64,000 bases of DNA, taken from positions 115,379 to 179,378 of the forward strand of contig JADJOD010000015.1 in the NCBI GenBank assembly GCA_016713985.1. The letters run 5' to 3'. Within the stretch, counting starts at the first letter, position 1, and each line of letters begins with the position of its first letter. Below, in pieces: positions 1 to 9,201 of this stretch. A program made the translations under genes and the position numbers. The notes below the pieces were generated by a model. The model was given only the letters and a program-made list of their open reading frames with translations, was not told the origin of the DNA and did no database searches. The stretch comes from Lewinellaceae bacterium. GTDB taxonomy: Bacteria; Bacteroidota; Bacteroidia; Chitinophagales; Saprospiraceae.

Positions 1-180
1 CTCCAGTACTTCCCAGTAATGTTGAGACGTAGTGGGCGCATACATACCTGATTCGATGGGTAAAAAACCGTTTTGAGCGACAACGTCCAAAACCCGTACT
101 TTATCGGGCAGGATGTCGGACGTATCTGAAACAAAAGGGGCACCTATCAGTATGAAGCGCTTTGAGGCAATGTTTTCCAT
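1..180 (-). CDS. Unrecognised protein, N-terminal part only
   Basis: An open frame starts with ATG at 180 and runs leftwards off the edge of the window without a stop, giving 60 residues that begin MENIASKRFILIGAPFVSD. It contains a hydrophobic strand (FILIGAPFV) followed by a polar turn, as in the first strand of an alpha/beta protein, but I do not recognise a family. It diverges from the rhodanese gene at 419, leaving a shared 238-base promoter region. The rest of the gene lies outside the window, so no function is proposed. Confidence 0.5.
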   Translation of the reverse strand, partial: MENIASKRFILIGAPFVSDTSDILPDKVRVLDVVAQNGFLPIESGMYAPTTSQHYWEVLE

Positions 181-394
181 TTTGTATGGGCCTATTTCAA
201 GCGCCAATGTTAAGAAAAATTAATACGTTTAACAAACGATGGACGTTTATTTTGTCCGGCGCGGCTTCTCCGAATTATTATACTAAAGTGACGGGAAGCA
301 GATTGGCAGGATAAAACCGGGCGCCCAAGCCGGACAAGTCGGGACAAAATCTGGTCAAAACAAGACATGGGTTACCCCGCACAGGAGAGCTGTG

Positions 395-402
395 TACCTT
401 TG
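395..402 (+). promoter_or_regulatory. -7 promoter box for the rhodanese gene
   Basis: TACCTTTG fits the Bacteroidota -7 consensus TAnnTTTG. It lies 16 bases before the ATG at 419, so the predicted transcript would have a very short leader of about ten bases. The expected -33 TTTG is not clearly present. Confidence 0.5.
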
Positions 403-418
403 GCAAAAATCTTAAGTT

Positions 419-1297
419 ATGAAAAAACAAATTCTTGTATCGCTGATCCTTTTACACACCGGGTTGATCGTACGGGCGGCCGAGCAGCCGATCCTCGTAT
501 CGCCGCAATGGGTGAACGAACACCTGAACGACCCGGACCTCGTCATTCTGCAGGTTAATTTTTTGCGGCTCGACTACGAAAAGGAACACATCGCCGGCGC
601 CCGGTTTTTATGGCCCGGCTGGCTGGCGCCTGATTCACCCGAAAGCGGCAATTACAATATCCCCGAACCGAAACAGGCCAATGCTGCTTTGCGTCGCATG
701 GGTATTTCAAAAAACTCCAAAATTGTACTTTGTCACGTGCGGAATGAAGTGCCGGTTACGGCACGAATGTTCCTTACTCTCGAACAATTAGGCCTGCGCG
801 GGCAGGTTTCTTTCCTGAACGGCGGCCTGGAAGCCTGGAAAAAAAGCGGCTACGCCGTGACAAAGGAAGTGCCGGTGGTGAAAAAAGGGAATTTTAAAGT
901 CCACCCCGCCGCCCTGATCGCGGATAAAAACTATGTCTTGCAATCGCTGCGTTCCGACTCTGCGGTGGTGGTGGATGCCCGGATGAAACGGTTTTACGAC
1001 GGCGACCCCACCGGCAATCCACGCGACGGGCATATTACCGGAGCGCTGAATATTCCTTATACGGAAATGATTGACAGCACCAATTCATTCAAATCATTGG
1101 ACCAACTGGACGCCTGGTTTGCACCCGTTGTGCCGGATAAAAAGAAAGAAATTGTTGCCTATTGTTTTATCGGACAAACAGCCAGTGTGGTGTATATCGC
1201 CGGCCGTTTGTTGGGATACCGGGTCAAATTATACGACGCCTCCCTGCAGGAATGGAGCCGCAAGGAAGAATTGCCAATGGAGAAGACGCAAAAGTGA
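419..1297 (+). CDS. Exported tandem rhodanese (sulfurtransferase)
   Basis: This 292-residue protein begins with a signal peptide (residues 1 to about 20, ending IVRA) and then has two rhodanese-like domains. Family members move a sulfane sulfur from thiosulfate or 3-mercaptopyruvate to an acceptor through a persulfide on a cysteine. The C-terminal domain carries the likely active-site loop CFIGQTAS with Cys249. The N-terminal domain has a degenerate loop around LCHVRNE (Cys105), as is normal for the inactive half of tandem rhodaneses. The signal peptide places it in the periplasm. The start was chosen because it follows a TAnnTTTG box closely and gives the complete signal peptide. Substrate cannot be decided from sequence. 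Confidence 0.85.
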   Translation: MKKQILVSLILLHTGLIVRAAEQPILVSPQWVNEHLNDPDLVILQVNFLRLDYEKEHIAGARFLWPGWLAPDSPESGNYNIPEPKQANAALRRMGISKNSKIVLCHVRNEVPVTARMFLTLEQLGLRGQVSFLNGGLEAWKKSGYAVTKEVPVVKKGNFKVHPAALIADKNYVLQSLRSDSAVVVDARMKRFYDGDPTGNPRDGHITGALNIPYTEMIDSTNSFKSLDQLDAWFAPVVPDKKKEIVAYCFIGQTASVVYIAGRLLGYRVKLYDASLQEWSRKEELPMEKTQK

Positions 1298-1396
1298 ATG
1301 ACGGAAATCGAGTGAGTTACGCCGGTATTTTAGCCTTGTAAGTTTGTCTAATCAGGAGAATGGTTGAAAAAACGCCATTTTGACAGTAATAACAGG

Positions 1397-2215
1397 CTAT
1401 TCCGGCCCTCGCGGCATGGCGTTCAGCCGGTGGTATACTTCCAGGCGCTCCATAAAATAGTCCATTTTCAGCACGGAAACACCCACCCGCCAATCGGTAT
1501 GGGCCAGATGGATCACGCCGTTGCGACCGGTGCGCTCCATGCGGTTGATATATGCCAGGTTGACTAAGTAACTGTGGTGGGTGCGGCAAAAAAGTGCGGA
1601 AGGCAGTTTTTCTTCAAAATCGCCCAGGCCTCCGGAAGAGGTGATTTTTTCCGTTTTGTTGTTCCGGATGACGTAGAACTCCGTAAAACTTCCGGCTGCT
1701 TTGCAAAACAGAATTTCGGCGGCGTACAACACGATGGTTCCTTTCCGGTGGTCGTGCAGAACAAGCCCCTGCTGGCCGGCTACCTGTGTCGCCGACTGGT
1801 GGGATTGTATCACTTTCTCCATGGCGACGGCCACCGCGTCTTTTAATTCCTGTACACTGAAGGGTTTTACCAAATAGGCCCAGGGTTGCACGGCATTGAT
1901 GGCTTTGATCGCGGATTGGGAGTAGGCAGTGGTGAAAATAACGCCAAAATTGATTTCGGGGCAGTTGTTCAGAAAATCGAAACCGGTACCGAGCGGGGGC
2001 ATCTCGATGTCCAGAAACACCACTTGGGGGCGGAGTGCAACCGCCGCTTTTACCGCCTCCTTGATTGTGATGGCCGCGCCAAGTACCTGTACCTGGGGGC
2101 AATATTCAATCAACATATGGCGAAGTGTATTGATCGCGCCGATCTCATCTTCCACGATGAGCGCGGTGATGTGCTCCACTCCGGCAGGGTGTATTATTTG
2201 TTCATGGCTGTCCAT
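1397..2215 (-). CDS. LytTR-family response regulator
   Basis: A 272-residue two-component regulator. Residues about 15 to 130 form a receiver domain with the acidic pair E22/D23, the phospho-acceptor Asp69 in VVFLDIEMP, the conserved Thr95/Thr96 and Lys117 in LVKPFS. Residues about 160 to 262 form a LytTR DNA-binding domain, including the typical segment CRTHHSYLVNLAYI. Its start overlaps the end of the upstream sensor kinase gene by 22 bases, so the two are translationally coupled and almost certainly form a cognate pair. It is convergent with the rhodanese gene. The target genes are not evident. Confidence 0.92.
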   Translation of the reverse strand: MDSHEQIIHPAGVEHITALIVEDEIGAINTLRHMLIEYCPQVQVLGAAITIKEAVKAAVALRPQVVFLDIEMPPLGTGFDFLNNCPEINFGVIFTTAYSQSAIKAINAVQPWAYLVKPFSVQELKDAVAVAMEKVIQSHQSATQVAGQQGLVLHDHRKGTIVLYAAEILFCKAAGSFTEFYVIRNNKTEKITSSGGLGDFEEKLPSALFCRTHHSYLVNLAYINRMERTGRNGVIHLAHTDWRVGVSVLKMDYFMERLEVYHRLNAMPRGPE

Positions 2216-5172
2216 ATTTTACCGGGCGAATAAGTAAGTGTGAGGTGTGTGCCTTGCTGGCCGGCGCCTTCGTCGGAAAGGTCTCTGATCACTAACAAGA
2301 GATCGAGGTCGTACAACCGGTTGAGCGTGTCGATCTTTTTTCGCAACATTTCGAGGCCTTTGGACTCCCGTTTTAACCCGGATTGCTGCCGCAGTTTTTG
2401 GGATTCTTTAAAACCGATGCCGTTGTCGGTCAGGACACACCGAAATTGCTTTTTATCGAAAGAAAAATCGAGTCGGATAACGGAAATTCCTTCCGGCGCC
2501 AACCCGTGCATCGTTGCATTTTCCAGCAGGGGCTGCAGCAACATGCCGGGAATGGGGGTATCCGGCGGGATTTCGGAATCTCCGCTTATTTCGATCCGAA
2601 CCCGCTCGGCAAAACGCAGTTCCACCAACTTGAGATACTCCAGGTCGTAGGCCAGTTCTTCTTCAAACGTAATAAAGGTTTTTTCCGAAAAAAGCATCGT
2701 ACGGCGCAGCAGCCGCATAAAAACCGAGATATACTCGCTGGATTTGACAGGGTCGGGCGGATGCAGAAATTGCTGGATGGCATTGACGGCATTTCCGATA
2801 AAATGCGGGTTCATTTGGGATTGCAGGGCCTGCAACTGCATGATGGAGGCCGTGGTATGCAAATCCTGAAATGCCCTGCGCGCCTGAAAAACGCGCCATG
2901 CGCCATAACCCAGCAAACTCCAAAGTGCCAGGTAAAACCAGAAGGTTTCGTACCAGCGGGGGAATTTGGTCAGCACCCAGACGTCGGGATGCAGGCTCCG
3001 GATACCGGATGCCTGTACGGCGGTCACCCGAAAAAGGTAACGGCCGGCCGGCAGGTAGGTTCCCAGATTGTGCACGGGGGATTCGGCCATATAAGACTTC
3101 TGCATATTCCGGAAACCGGCTGACAGGCAGGCCAGCAGGTTGTCGATCGTCCACCACCGGAAGGGCAGCAGCAGGTCGGACTGGCTTACTTCAAACTGAA
3201 GGTTGCCACGGCTGCGGTAATCCAGTCCCGCCAGTTCCAGTTCGAGGGCTGCGGCTTCGGGGGGCAAATTCACATAGTGCCGGTCCGGCAGGGAATCGAG
3301 GAGATGGAGGAAAACGGACTGGTTGTTTTTTTCAAAACGCAAACCGGTGATATAAGTAGCGAAGTCGCCGTGTTCCTCGGGCATTTGAAGAATAATACGG
3401 GTCAGCCCGGCTGCCGTACCCGCCCACAAGGTGTCGTTTCGGGCAAAAACGGCGTTTACATCATCGTCCGCCAGGCCGTCGTGGGTGTCGAAATGGAGTA
3501 TTTTGTAGTCGCGCGTCAACCCGTATACCCCGGTGTTGGTCGCCATCCAGGTTCTGCCGTCGGGATCGACGTAAAGGGACTGGATATTGCGGATGTTTTT
3601 TTTAAAACGGCGGTTGATCACTTCAACATTGGTGACTGCGCCGGATCTGACGGAGACGAGCAGCAAGCCGCTTTCGGGCGTTGCTACCCACAGGTTGTTT
3701 TTACCGGCCCGGCGAATAACGGTGATCCGGCTTTTTAGTTCCGGGAAAAAATCGCCCCAGTTGGTTTGAAAACTGTCCGACTGACAATACAACCCCTCCA
3801 TTCTACCCGCCCATATATTGCCTTCATGGTCTTCCGTTGTCGCGGTAAAACGATCAAAAATGACACTTTTCCATTGTTGCCGGGCCAGGTGATAATAACC
3901 GAGTTGTGTGGCGGAAGCAAACCAGACCATTTCGGGTTGCGCCCAAAATGATTTCAAACTGACATTGTGTATCAGGGTTTTAACCGGGCTGTTATCACCT
4001 GCACTATAATACAACCCGTCGTCTGCCCCCACCAGCAAGGCGCCCTTGCCTATGGGTTTGATCTGCCTGACCTGGTTAAAACCATCGGATGTGTTGGTAT
4101 TCAGGGTTTTAAGTGTCCCGTTATTGATAAAATGTACGTTGCCGAGGTCGTCTCCAAAATACAGGGGGCCGTTGTGGTCGCCGGCGATGGATCGAATGTT
4201 TCTGGAAGGCAGGTGTTGGTCGTTATAGGTTACCGGCGCGTTTTGCGGCAATGCAAAAATGCCTTCGTCGGTGGTGCAAAACCAGGTTGTGCCCTGGGCA
4301 TCCTCAAACATGGCGGTAACCTTTTTGTCCGGCAAAAAAGCGACCGGGTTACTCAGGTCTTTATTCGGGTTGTCGAAACAAATGGCGCCGACCGACTGTG
4401 AGCATACCCAAAAACGGCCTGCCTTATCGGTAAATACCCGGCCAAAGGATTTTGACAGGGTGTCAATTACACGGATTTTCCCATTGCTCCACTCCAACAG
4501 GGTCGATTGGTTGCTGCTGTACAGAATCCGGTTGCCGGATACCGTAAAAGAAATCAGGCCGCCGCTGGTCCAGGGGATGGAATAAACTATTTTCGGGGGC
4601 GCGCCGGGTGCCAGCAACATGATCTTTGAATCGCCCAATGCCAGCAAGTCGCCGCCCACCGAAGCGATGGAGGAAACACTTTCCGGAAAATTGTGCCGGC
4701 GCAGGGTGTTTTGGTACAGGTAATACGCCTTTGTTTTAAACTCGGTATGCCAGATTCCACCCACGGAGTCTTCCGAAATGATGTAAACACCCGACCTGAG
4801 GTCGATGGAAGCCAGCAGAGAATCCTGTTGGGCGGTGATGATACGTCCGCCCGACATATAGCAGACTTTTTTCCGGAAACAGGACAACCATAATCGGCCC
4901 CGGCTGTCTTCCTTCATATTTAATACTTCCAGGTCCGGCAGGCCGTCTTCCATGCCATAGGTCCGGAATCGCATCCCGTCAAAACAGGACAGCCCTTTAT
5001 CCGTGCCAAACCACAACAAACCACGTTTGTCCTGGGTGCCGCAATAAACGTTGTTGCCCGGCAGGCCCTCCCGTACGCTGTAATGCAAATAGGAAGGTGT
5101 CTGGCCATACGCAGTGGTCAACCAGAGGCAACAAATCATTATCCGGGGCAAGCACAAACCCGTTCGGTTCAT
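2194..5172 (-). CDS. Reg_prop/LytS-type sensor histidine kinase
   Basis: A 992-residue membrane sensor. After a signal peptide (about residues 1 to 23) come repeated beta-propeller blades of the two-component-regulator type with motifs such as GLLWFGTDKGLSCFDG and GRTWMATNTGVYGL, roughly residues 30 to 620. A Y_Y_Y-like immunoglobulin fold follows, then one membrane helix near residue 760 and a His_kinase (PF06580) module with MNPHFIGNAVNAI and the ATP-lid sequence LLQPLLENATMHGL. The phospho-accepting His lies in the NPHF motif. The large periplasmic part should sense an extracellular or periplasmic ligand, perhaps a glycan as in related Bacteroidota sensors. It is followed with overlap by its LytTR partner. 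Confidence 0.9.
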   Translation of the reverse strand: MNRTGLCLPRIMICCLWLTTAYGQTPSYLHYSVREGLPGNNVYCGTQDKRGLLWFGTDKGLSCFDGMRFRTYGMEDGLPDLEVLNMKEDSRGRLWLSCFRKKVCYMSGGRIITAQQDSLLASIDLRSGVYIISEDSVGGIWHTEFKTKAYYLYQNTLRRHNFPESVSSIASVGGDLLALGDSKIMLLAPGAPPKIVYSIPWTSGGLISFTVSGNRILYSSNQSTLLEWSNGKIRVIDTLSKSFGRVFTDKAGRFWVCSQSVGAICFDNPNKDLSNPVAFLPDKKVTAMFEDAQGTTWFCTTDEGIFALPQNAPVTYNDQHLPSRNIRSIAGDHNGPLYFGDDLGNVHFINNGTLKTLNTNTSDGFNQVRQIKPIGKGALLVGADDGLYYSAGDNSPVKTLIHNVSLKSFWAQPEMVWFASATQLGYYHLARQQWKSVIFDRFTATTEDHEGNIWAGRMEGLYCQSDSFQTNWGDFFPELKSRITVIRRAGKNNLWVATPESGLLLVSVRSGAVTNVEVINRRFKKNIRNIQSLYVDPDGRTWMATNTGVYGLTRDYKILHFDTHDGLADDDVNAVFARNDTLWAGTAAGLTRIILQMPEEHGDFATYITGLRFEKNNQSVFLHLLDSLPDRHYVNLPPEAAALELELAGLDYRSRGNLQFEVSQSDLLLPFRWWTIDNLLACLSAGFRNMQKSYMAESPVHNLGTYLPAGRYLFRVTAVQASGIRSLHPDVWVLTKFPRWYETFWFYLALWSLLGYGAWRVFQARRAFQDLHTTASIMQLQALQSQMNPHFIGNAVNAIQQFLHPPDPVKSSEYISVFMRLLRRTMLFSEKTFITFEEELAYDLEYLKLVELRFAERVRIEISGDSEIPPDTPIPGMLLQPLLENATMHGLAPEGISVIRLDFSFDKKQFRCVLTDNGIGFKESQKLRQQSGLKRESKGLEMLRKKIDTLNRLYDLDLLLVIRDLSDEGAGQQGTHLTLTYSPGKIWTAMNK

Positions 5173-5259
5173 CCGGAAAAGGTACGGCGCCGCTGATTTT
5201 TTCGGCGCCGCAATTTGATAACTGTGTTATACGGGGAAACAACCGTGCAAAAAGAGGAA

Positions 5260-5595
5260 TCAGTACCGCCTTTTTAATAAATAACGCCGGCCGCTTTCGA
5301 GCACGGTGATCTGAAATACCTCCCAGCCTTCCGTGTAAAAGGCATTCAAACCGTCGATAAGGCTGCGGAAGTCGTATGCTTTGCCGTTCTCATCGGTTAC
5401 CTTGTCTTCCTTAGGTTCGGCCTGGCCGTAGTCCACTTTAAAGTTGCAACGCCCGTCGGAGCGAAACTGCGGATCGAGTTCGATATACTGCCCGGTGTTA
5501 TCAGGCGTTAATCGTACACCCTCCACGTAAATCTGGGCGGTTAATACAGCGCCGGCGACCAGCGACAGAAAACAAACGAGCAATAATTTTTTCAT
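5260..5595 (-). CDS. Small exported protein of unknown function
   Basis: A 111-residue protein with a clear signal peptide (MKKLLLVCFLSLVAGAVLTAQ) and a short polar mature part containing IYVEGVRLTPDNTGQYIEL and ending GRRYLLKRRY. I do not recognise a domain. It sits 87 bases upstream of the large sensor kinase in the same direction and may be transcribed with it. Its size and composition are typical of small periplasmic accessory proteins in this phylum, but a role in signalling is only a guess. Confidence 0.7.
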   Translation of the reverse strand: MKKLLLVCFLSLVAGAVLTAQIYVEGVRLTPDNTGQYIELDPQFRSDGRCNFKVDYGQAEPKEDKVTDENGKAYDFRSLIDGLNAFYTEGWEVFQITVLESGRRYLLKRRY

Positions 5596-5773
5596 GGTAT
5601 GGACCGTTTTTCCGACAAAGAAAGGCCTGTGTATGCATTCGCGCCCGACCTTAACCAGGGTTTAACGGCTTAACGTTTTTTAACCGGGGCCGACTATCAT
5701 TTTAACCTGCCTGCACATTGATCTGCATTGGCCTTGTATTTGAATTTTAACCGGATAAAACTTCCTTATACCC

Positions 5774-6734
5774 ATGCCGACTATCACGGAACAACCGCCC
5801 GCCGATATTCAACTCGAACTGAACCAGTTGCGCGCCACCCTGACCGCCGAAATTCCGGCCAAACGCCTCGAACAAAACCTGCTGATCGCGACCTGGAACA
5901 TCCGGGCATTCGGCGATATTACCCGCAAATGGGCCAGCAGTGCGAACGACAGCCCGAAACGCGACCTGCATGCCACACGCTGTATCACTGAAATCATCAG
6001 CCACTTCGACGTGATCGCGGTGCAGGAAGTGAGGGCCAATATCCGCGGGTTGCGCGACGTGATGCGCCTGCTGGGCAATGATTGGGGGCTCATTCTCACG
6101 GACGTGAACCGCGGCGATGCCGGCAACGGCGAACGAATGGCGTTTATATTCGATACCCGCCGGGTACAGTTGTCGGGCCTGGCCTGCGAACTCGTGGTGC
6201 CGCAGGAACAATTGCAAAGTATTGCTCCCGACGCCCTGCAGCGCCAGTTTGCCCGCACACCGTATGCCGTAGGGTTTCGCAGCGGGGGCTCCACCGTTTG
6301 TATTGGTGACCCTGCACATTTTATTCGGATCGAATGCCAGGCAACGCATTCCCGAACTCAAGGCCATCGCGCGCTGGATGTCGGACTGGGCCAAACAGAT
6401 CAGCGACTACGAACAAAACCTGCTGGCATTGGGCGATTTTAACATCGGGGCCCGGGGCGACGTACTTGCTCAGACCTTTTTATCCGAAGGATTGCACATC
6501 CCGGCGCCGCTGGAGCAAGTGACGCGCTCCATCTTCGACGAAACGAAGTTTTACGACCATATCGCCTGGTTCGACGGCGCCGGAGGCCGGCCGAAACTAT
6601 CCATGGAATTCCTGAACGGCGGAAATTTTGACTTTGTTGGTAAAGTGCTCACCGGCCGGAACCTGAGCAAGCAACAATTGTCCTTTATGATGTCCGACCA
6701 TTATCCGCTGTGGGCAGAATTTTCGCTGACCTGA
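5774..6734 (+). CDS. Endonuclease/exonuclease/phosphatase family protein, frameshifted
   Basis: Two overlapping frames together give one protein of about 319 residues in the Mg2+-dependent endonuclease/exonuclease/phosphatase fold. The first frame (from ATG 5774) carries the strand LIATWNIRAFG and the metal-site motif IAVQEVRAN. The second carries LGDFNIG and the C-terminal SDHYPLWAEF, which supply the catalytic Asp/Asn and Asp-His. The frames must join near 6295-6305 by skipping one base, where the expected reading is STFVLVTLH. Family members cut DNA, RNA or phospholipid head groups. No signal peptide is seen. With all motifs intact on either side, a sequencing error is as likely as a true pseudogene. 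Confidence 0.8.
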
Positions 6735-6816
6735 AGCTGCGGGATACAGACAGAAAATTCTGCGGAAAATAGTGGTGTGAAATCCCCATTTTTGCCGCTC
6801 AAACTGAAACCTCGTT

Positions 6817-7119
6817 ATGTTCGTACACCATGTATATTTCTGGATGAACCCGGGCGCTACCGAATCCGACCGGCAACAATTAGCCGCGGGTATCCGCAGC
6901 CTTCAGGCCATCGAAACGATTAAAATGAGCCACATCGGTACGCCGGCCGATACCAACCGCGATGTGATCGACCGCTCGTACGATTTTTCCTGGCTGGTTA
7001 TTTTTGACACATCCGAAGGTCAGGATATTTACCAGGTGCACCCGACGCACCTGAAATTTGTGGAAGAATGCAAGCATTTGTGGCGGAAGGTCGTGGTGTA
7101 TGATTCCATTGACCGGTAG
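6817..7119 (+). CDS. Dabb (dimeric alpha/beta barrel) domain protein
   Basis: A 100-residue single-domain protein starting FVHHVYFWMNP and containing HIGTPADTNRDVIDRSYDF and VHPTHLKFVEE. This pattern, with a histidine-rich first strand, a central acidic loop and a conserved HxxF helix, is that of the stress-responsive A/B barrel (Dabb) family, which forms dimers and in some members catalyses cyclisation or aldol chemistry. The reaction here is unknown. It stands alone between the nuclease-fold gene and the cold-shock gene; a CAnnTTTG box just upstream of the start may be its promoter. Confidence 0.85.
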   Translation: MFVHHVYFWMNPGATESDRQQLAAGIRSLQAIETIKMSHIGTPADTNRDVIDRSYDFSWLVIFDTSEGQDIYQVHPTHLKFVEECKHLWRKVVVYDSIDR

Positions 7120-7330
7120 TGCCTTGGGAGTGGCATGAATTATTTACCTAAAGATTTGATTTTCAAACGTTTAAACAAGCAATTCAGCCCCCCCCGAAGC
7201 CTTGCTATGCCCGAAAGGCAAACTGCCCCTCATGCCGCCTGAAATCGCATGTTCCGGTGCGCGCCTTTCCCCCGGGAAAAATAATATTGTTAATAATATT
7301 GAAAATCAAACATTTACAATTTTCTGCCCT

Positions 7331-7338
7331 TACCTTTG
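7331..7338 (+). promoter_or_regulatory. -7 promoter box for the cold-shock gene
   Basis: TACCTTTG matches the Bacteroidota -7 consensus. Transcription would start near 7345, giving a leader of about 35 bases before the ATG at 7380. The 190 bases upstream are AT-rich with runs such as AATAATATTG but show no gene. Confidence 0.5.
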
Positions 7339-7379
7339 TCGCGGCGCATTGCCATATCACAATTTTCAATGTTTTTTAA

Positions 7380-7571
7380 ATGTACAGTGGAACCGTAAAG
7401 TTCTTCAACGAATCCAAAGGTTTTGGCTTTGTTGTTGACAACTCCTCCAAGGAGGAAATTTTTGTTCACGTCAGCGGGTTGATCGACAACATCCGCGAAG
7501 GCGATCAAGTCACGTATAATACCGAGCGTGGCAAAAAAGGAATGAATGCTGTTGATGTCAAGAGAGCGTAA
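7380..7571 (+). CDS. Cold-shock protein, CspA family
   Basis: A 63-residue single cold-shock domain. It carries the RNA-binding motifs RNP1 (KGFGFV, residues 13-18) and RNP2 (IFVHV, residues 27-31), and starts MYSGTVKFFN. Such proteins bind single-stranded RNA and DNA with little specificity and melt RNA structure; some are cold-induced, others constitutive. Its own promoter lies just upstream and a strong terminator just downstream, so it is a monocistronic unit. Length is normal for the family. Confidence 0.95.
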   Translation: MYSGTVKFFNESKGFGFVVDNSSKEEIFVHVSGLIDNIREGDQVTYNTERGKKGMNAVDVKRA

Positions 7572-7605
7572 GAGCGATCTGACATTTGAGTCATAAAATT
7601 TCGAA

Positions 7606-7637
7606 CCTCCGGTGGGCTGCCATCGGGGGTTTTTTTT
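7606..7637 (+). terminator. Intrinsic terminator of the cold-shock gene
   Basis: Two 10-base arms (7606-7615 and 7620-7629, one G-T and one T-G pair) enclose the loop GCTG and are followed by eight T. It lies 35 bases after the stop codon. Confidence 0.9.
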
Positions 7638-7742
7638 ATTGGTGATAGTTTTACAGCGCCGGTATCATTATTGATCAACCGGATACGCAGGAAATAGATA
7701 ACTCAGTGCAGGTATTCTGCCCATGATTGATATGTCTTTGTT

Positions 7743-7750
7743 TACTTTTG
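7743..7750 (+). promoter_or_regulatory. -7 promoter box for murA
   Basis: TACTTTTG fits TAnnTTTG and lies 44 bases before the ATG at 7794. No convincing -33 element was found. Confidence 0.4.
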
Positions 7751-7793
7751 CGCCGCCTTCCAAATAATACCTCCAAAGCCACTATACTTTTCC

Positions 7794-9111
7794 ATGCAAC
7801 CCGACAGTTTCGAAGTTACCGGCGGCCAGCCGCTTCAAGGAGAACTCCACCCGCAGGGCGCTAAAAACTAAGCGCTGCAAATTATCAGTGCCGTATTGCT
7901 CACTGACGACCCGGTCACCGTTTCCAACGTGCCCGACATCCTCGACGTGAACAAACTCATCGAACTCCTGCGTGGGCTCGGCGTCACCGTAGAGCGCCTT
8001 GCGCCCGATACCTACCGGTTTTGTGCCGGCACGGTTGATATCGCTTACCTGCGTTCCGAAGATTTTATGAAAGACGCCGCGCGCCTGCGCGGCTCGGTTA
8101 TGCTTATCGGCCCGCTGCTCGCCCGTTTCGGCCGCGCCACGTTGCCCAAACCCGGCGGCGACAAAATAGGCCGCCGCCGTTTAGACACCCACTTTCTTGG
8201 GTTTCCAAAAACTCGGCGCCGAATTCAAATACGACGACGACAAGGATATTTATTACGTAGAACAGCCGAAAAGTGGCCTGTCGGGCGCCTATCTGCATAT
8301 GGACGAGATCAGCGTGACGGGTACCGCCAACGTGGTGATGGCCGCCGTTCTGGCTAAGGGCAAAACGACCATCTACAACGCTGCCTGTGAGCCCTACGTA
8401 CAACAACTCTGCCGGATGTTGCAGCGTATGGGCGCAAAAATCGACGGGCTCGGCTCCAACCTGCTGCACATCGAAGGGGTGGAGCGCCTGTGTGGCACCG
8501 AACATCGCTGCCTGCCGGATATGATCGAAATCGGCTCGTTCATCGGACTGGCGGCTATGACACAAAGCGACATCACCATCAAAAACGCCGGTGTGGAACA
8601 CCTCGGGATCATACCCTATACGTTTGAACGCCTCGGTATCCGGATTGACCGGAAAGGTGACGACCTGCATATTCCCGCACAGGAACACTACGAGATACAA
8701 ACCTTTATAGACGGCTCTATCTTAACGATTTATGACGCACCCTGGCCGGGATTCACGCCGGACCTGATGTCGATTGTGCTCGTGGTCGCCACACAGGCGC
8801 GCGGGAGCGTGCTGGTGCATCAGAAGATGTTTGAAAGCCGCCTGTTTTTTGTGGACAAACTCATCGACATGGGCGCCCAGATCATCCTGTGCGACCCGCA
8901 CCGCGCCACCGTGATCGGCCTCGACCGGCGCTACCCGCTGCGCGGCATCGAAATGACGTCGCCGGACATCCGCGCCGGCCAGGCTTTGCTTATCGCCGCC
9001 TTGTCGGCCAAAGGCAAAAGTGTCATCCACAACGTACACCAGATCGACCGGGGGTATCAGCATATCGACCGGCGCTTGAACGCGATCGGGGCGAATATCA
9101 GGCGGATGTGA
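7794..9111 (+). pseudogene. murA: UDP-GlcNAc 1-carboxyvinyltransferase with a stop and a frameshift as read
   Basis: The product matches MurA, which adds the enolpyruvyl group of PEP to UDP-GlcNAc in the first committed step of peptidoglycan synthesis. The N-terminus from ATG 7794 holds the catalytic Lys24-Asn25 in GAKN, followed at once by TAA at 7869-7871 where the family has a variable residue (GAA to TAA would do). The frame continues to about 8205, where one extra C breaks it; reading TTTCAA instead of TTTCCAA restores FLGFQKLGAEF. The rest is complete (LPDMIEIGSFIGLAAM, TSPDIRAGQALLIAAL). The loop that carries Cys115 in E. coli reads GGDKIGRRRLD here, with Asp in that place. Because MurA is essential, either these are sequence errors or another copy exists elsewhere. 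Confidence 0.85.
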
Positions 9112-9141
9112 AGGAAGGTGTTTTTCTGACGCACACTAAAA

Positions 9142-9172
9142 AACCGCCGGGGGCATATTGCTCCCGGCGGTT
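9142..9172 (-). terminator. Hairpin terminator between murA and the lipoprotein gene
   Basis: Arms of ten bases at 9142-9151 and 9163-9172 pair perfectly around an 11-base loop. On the minus strand the hairpin is followed by six T, so it best serves the leftward lipoprotein gene; it may also slow transcription coming from murA. Confidence 0.75.
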
Positions 9173-9201
9173 GCATAAACTGGAAGGCCTTTCCGGTTTA
9201 A

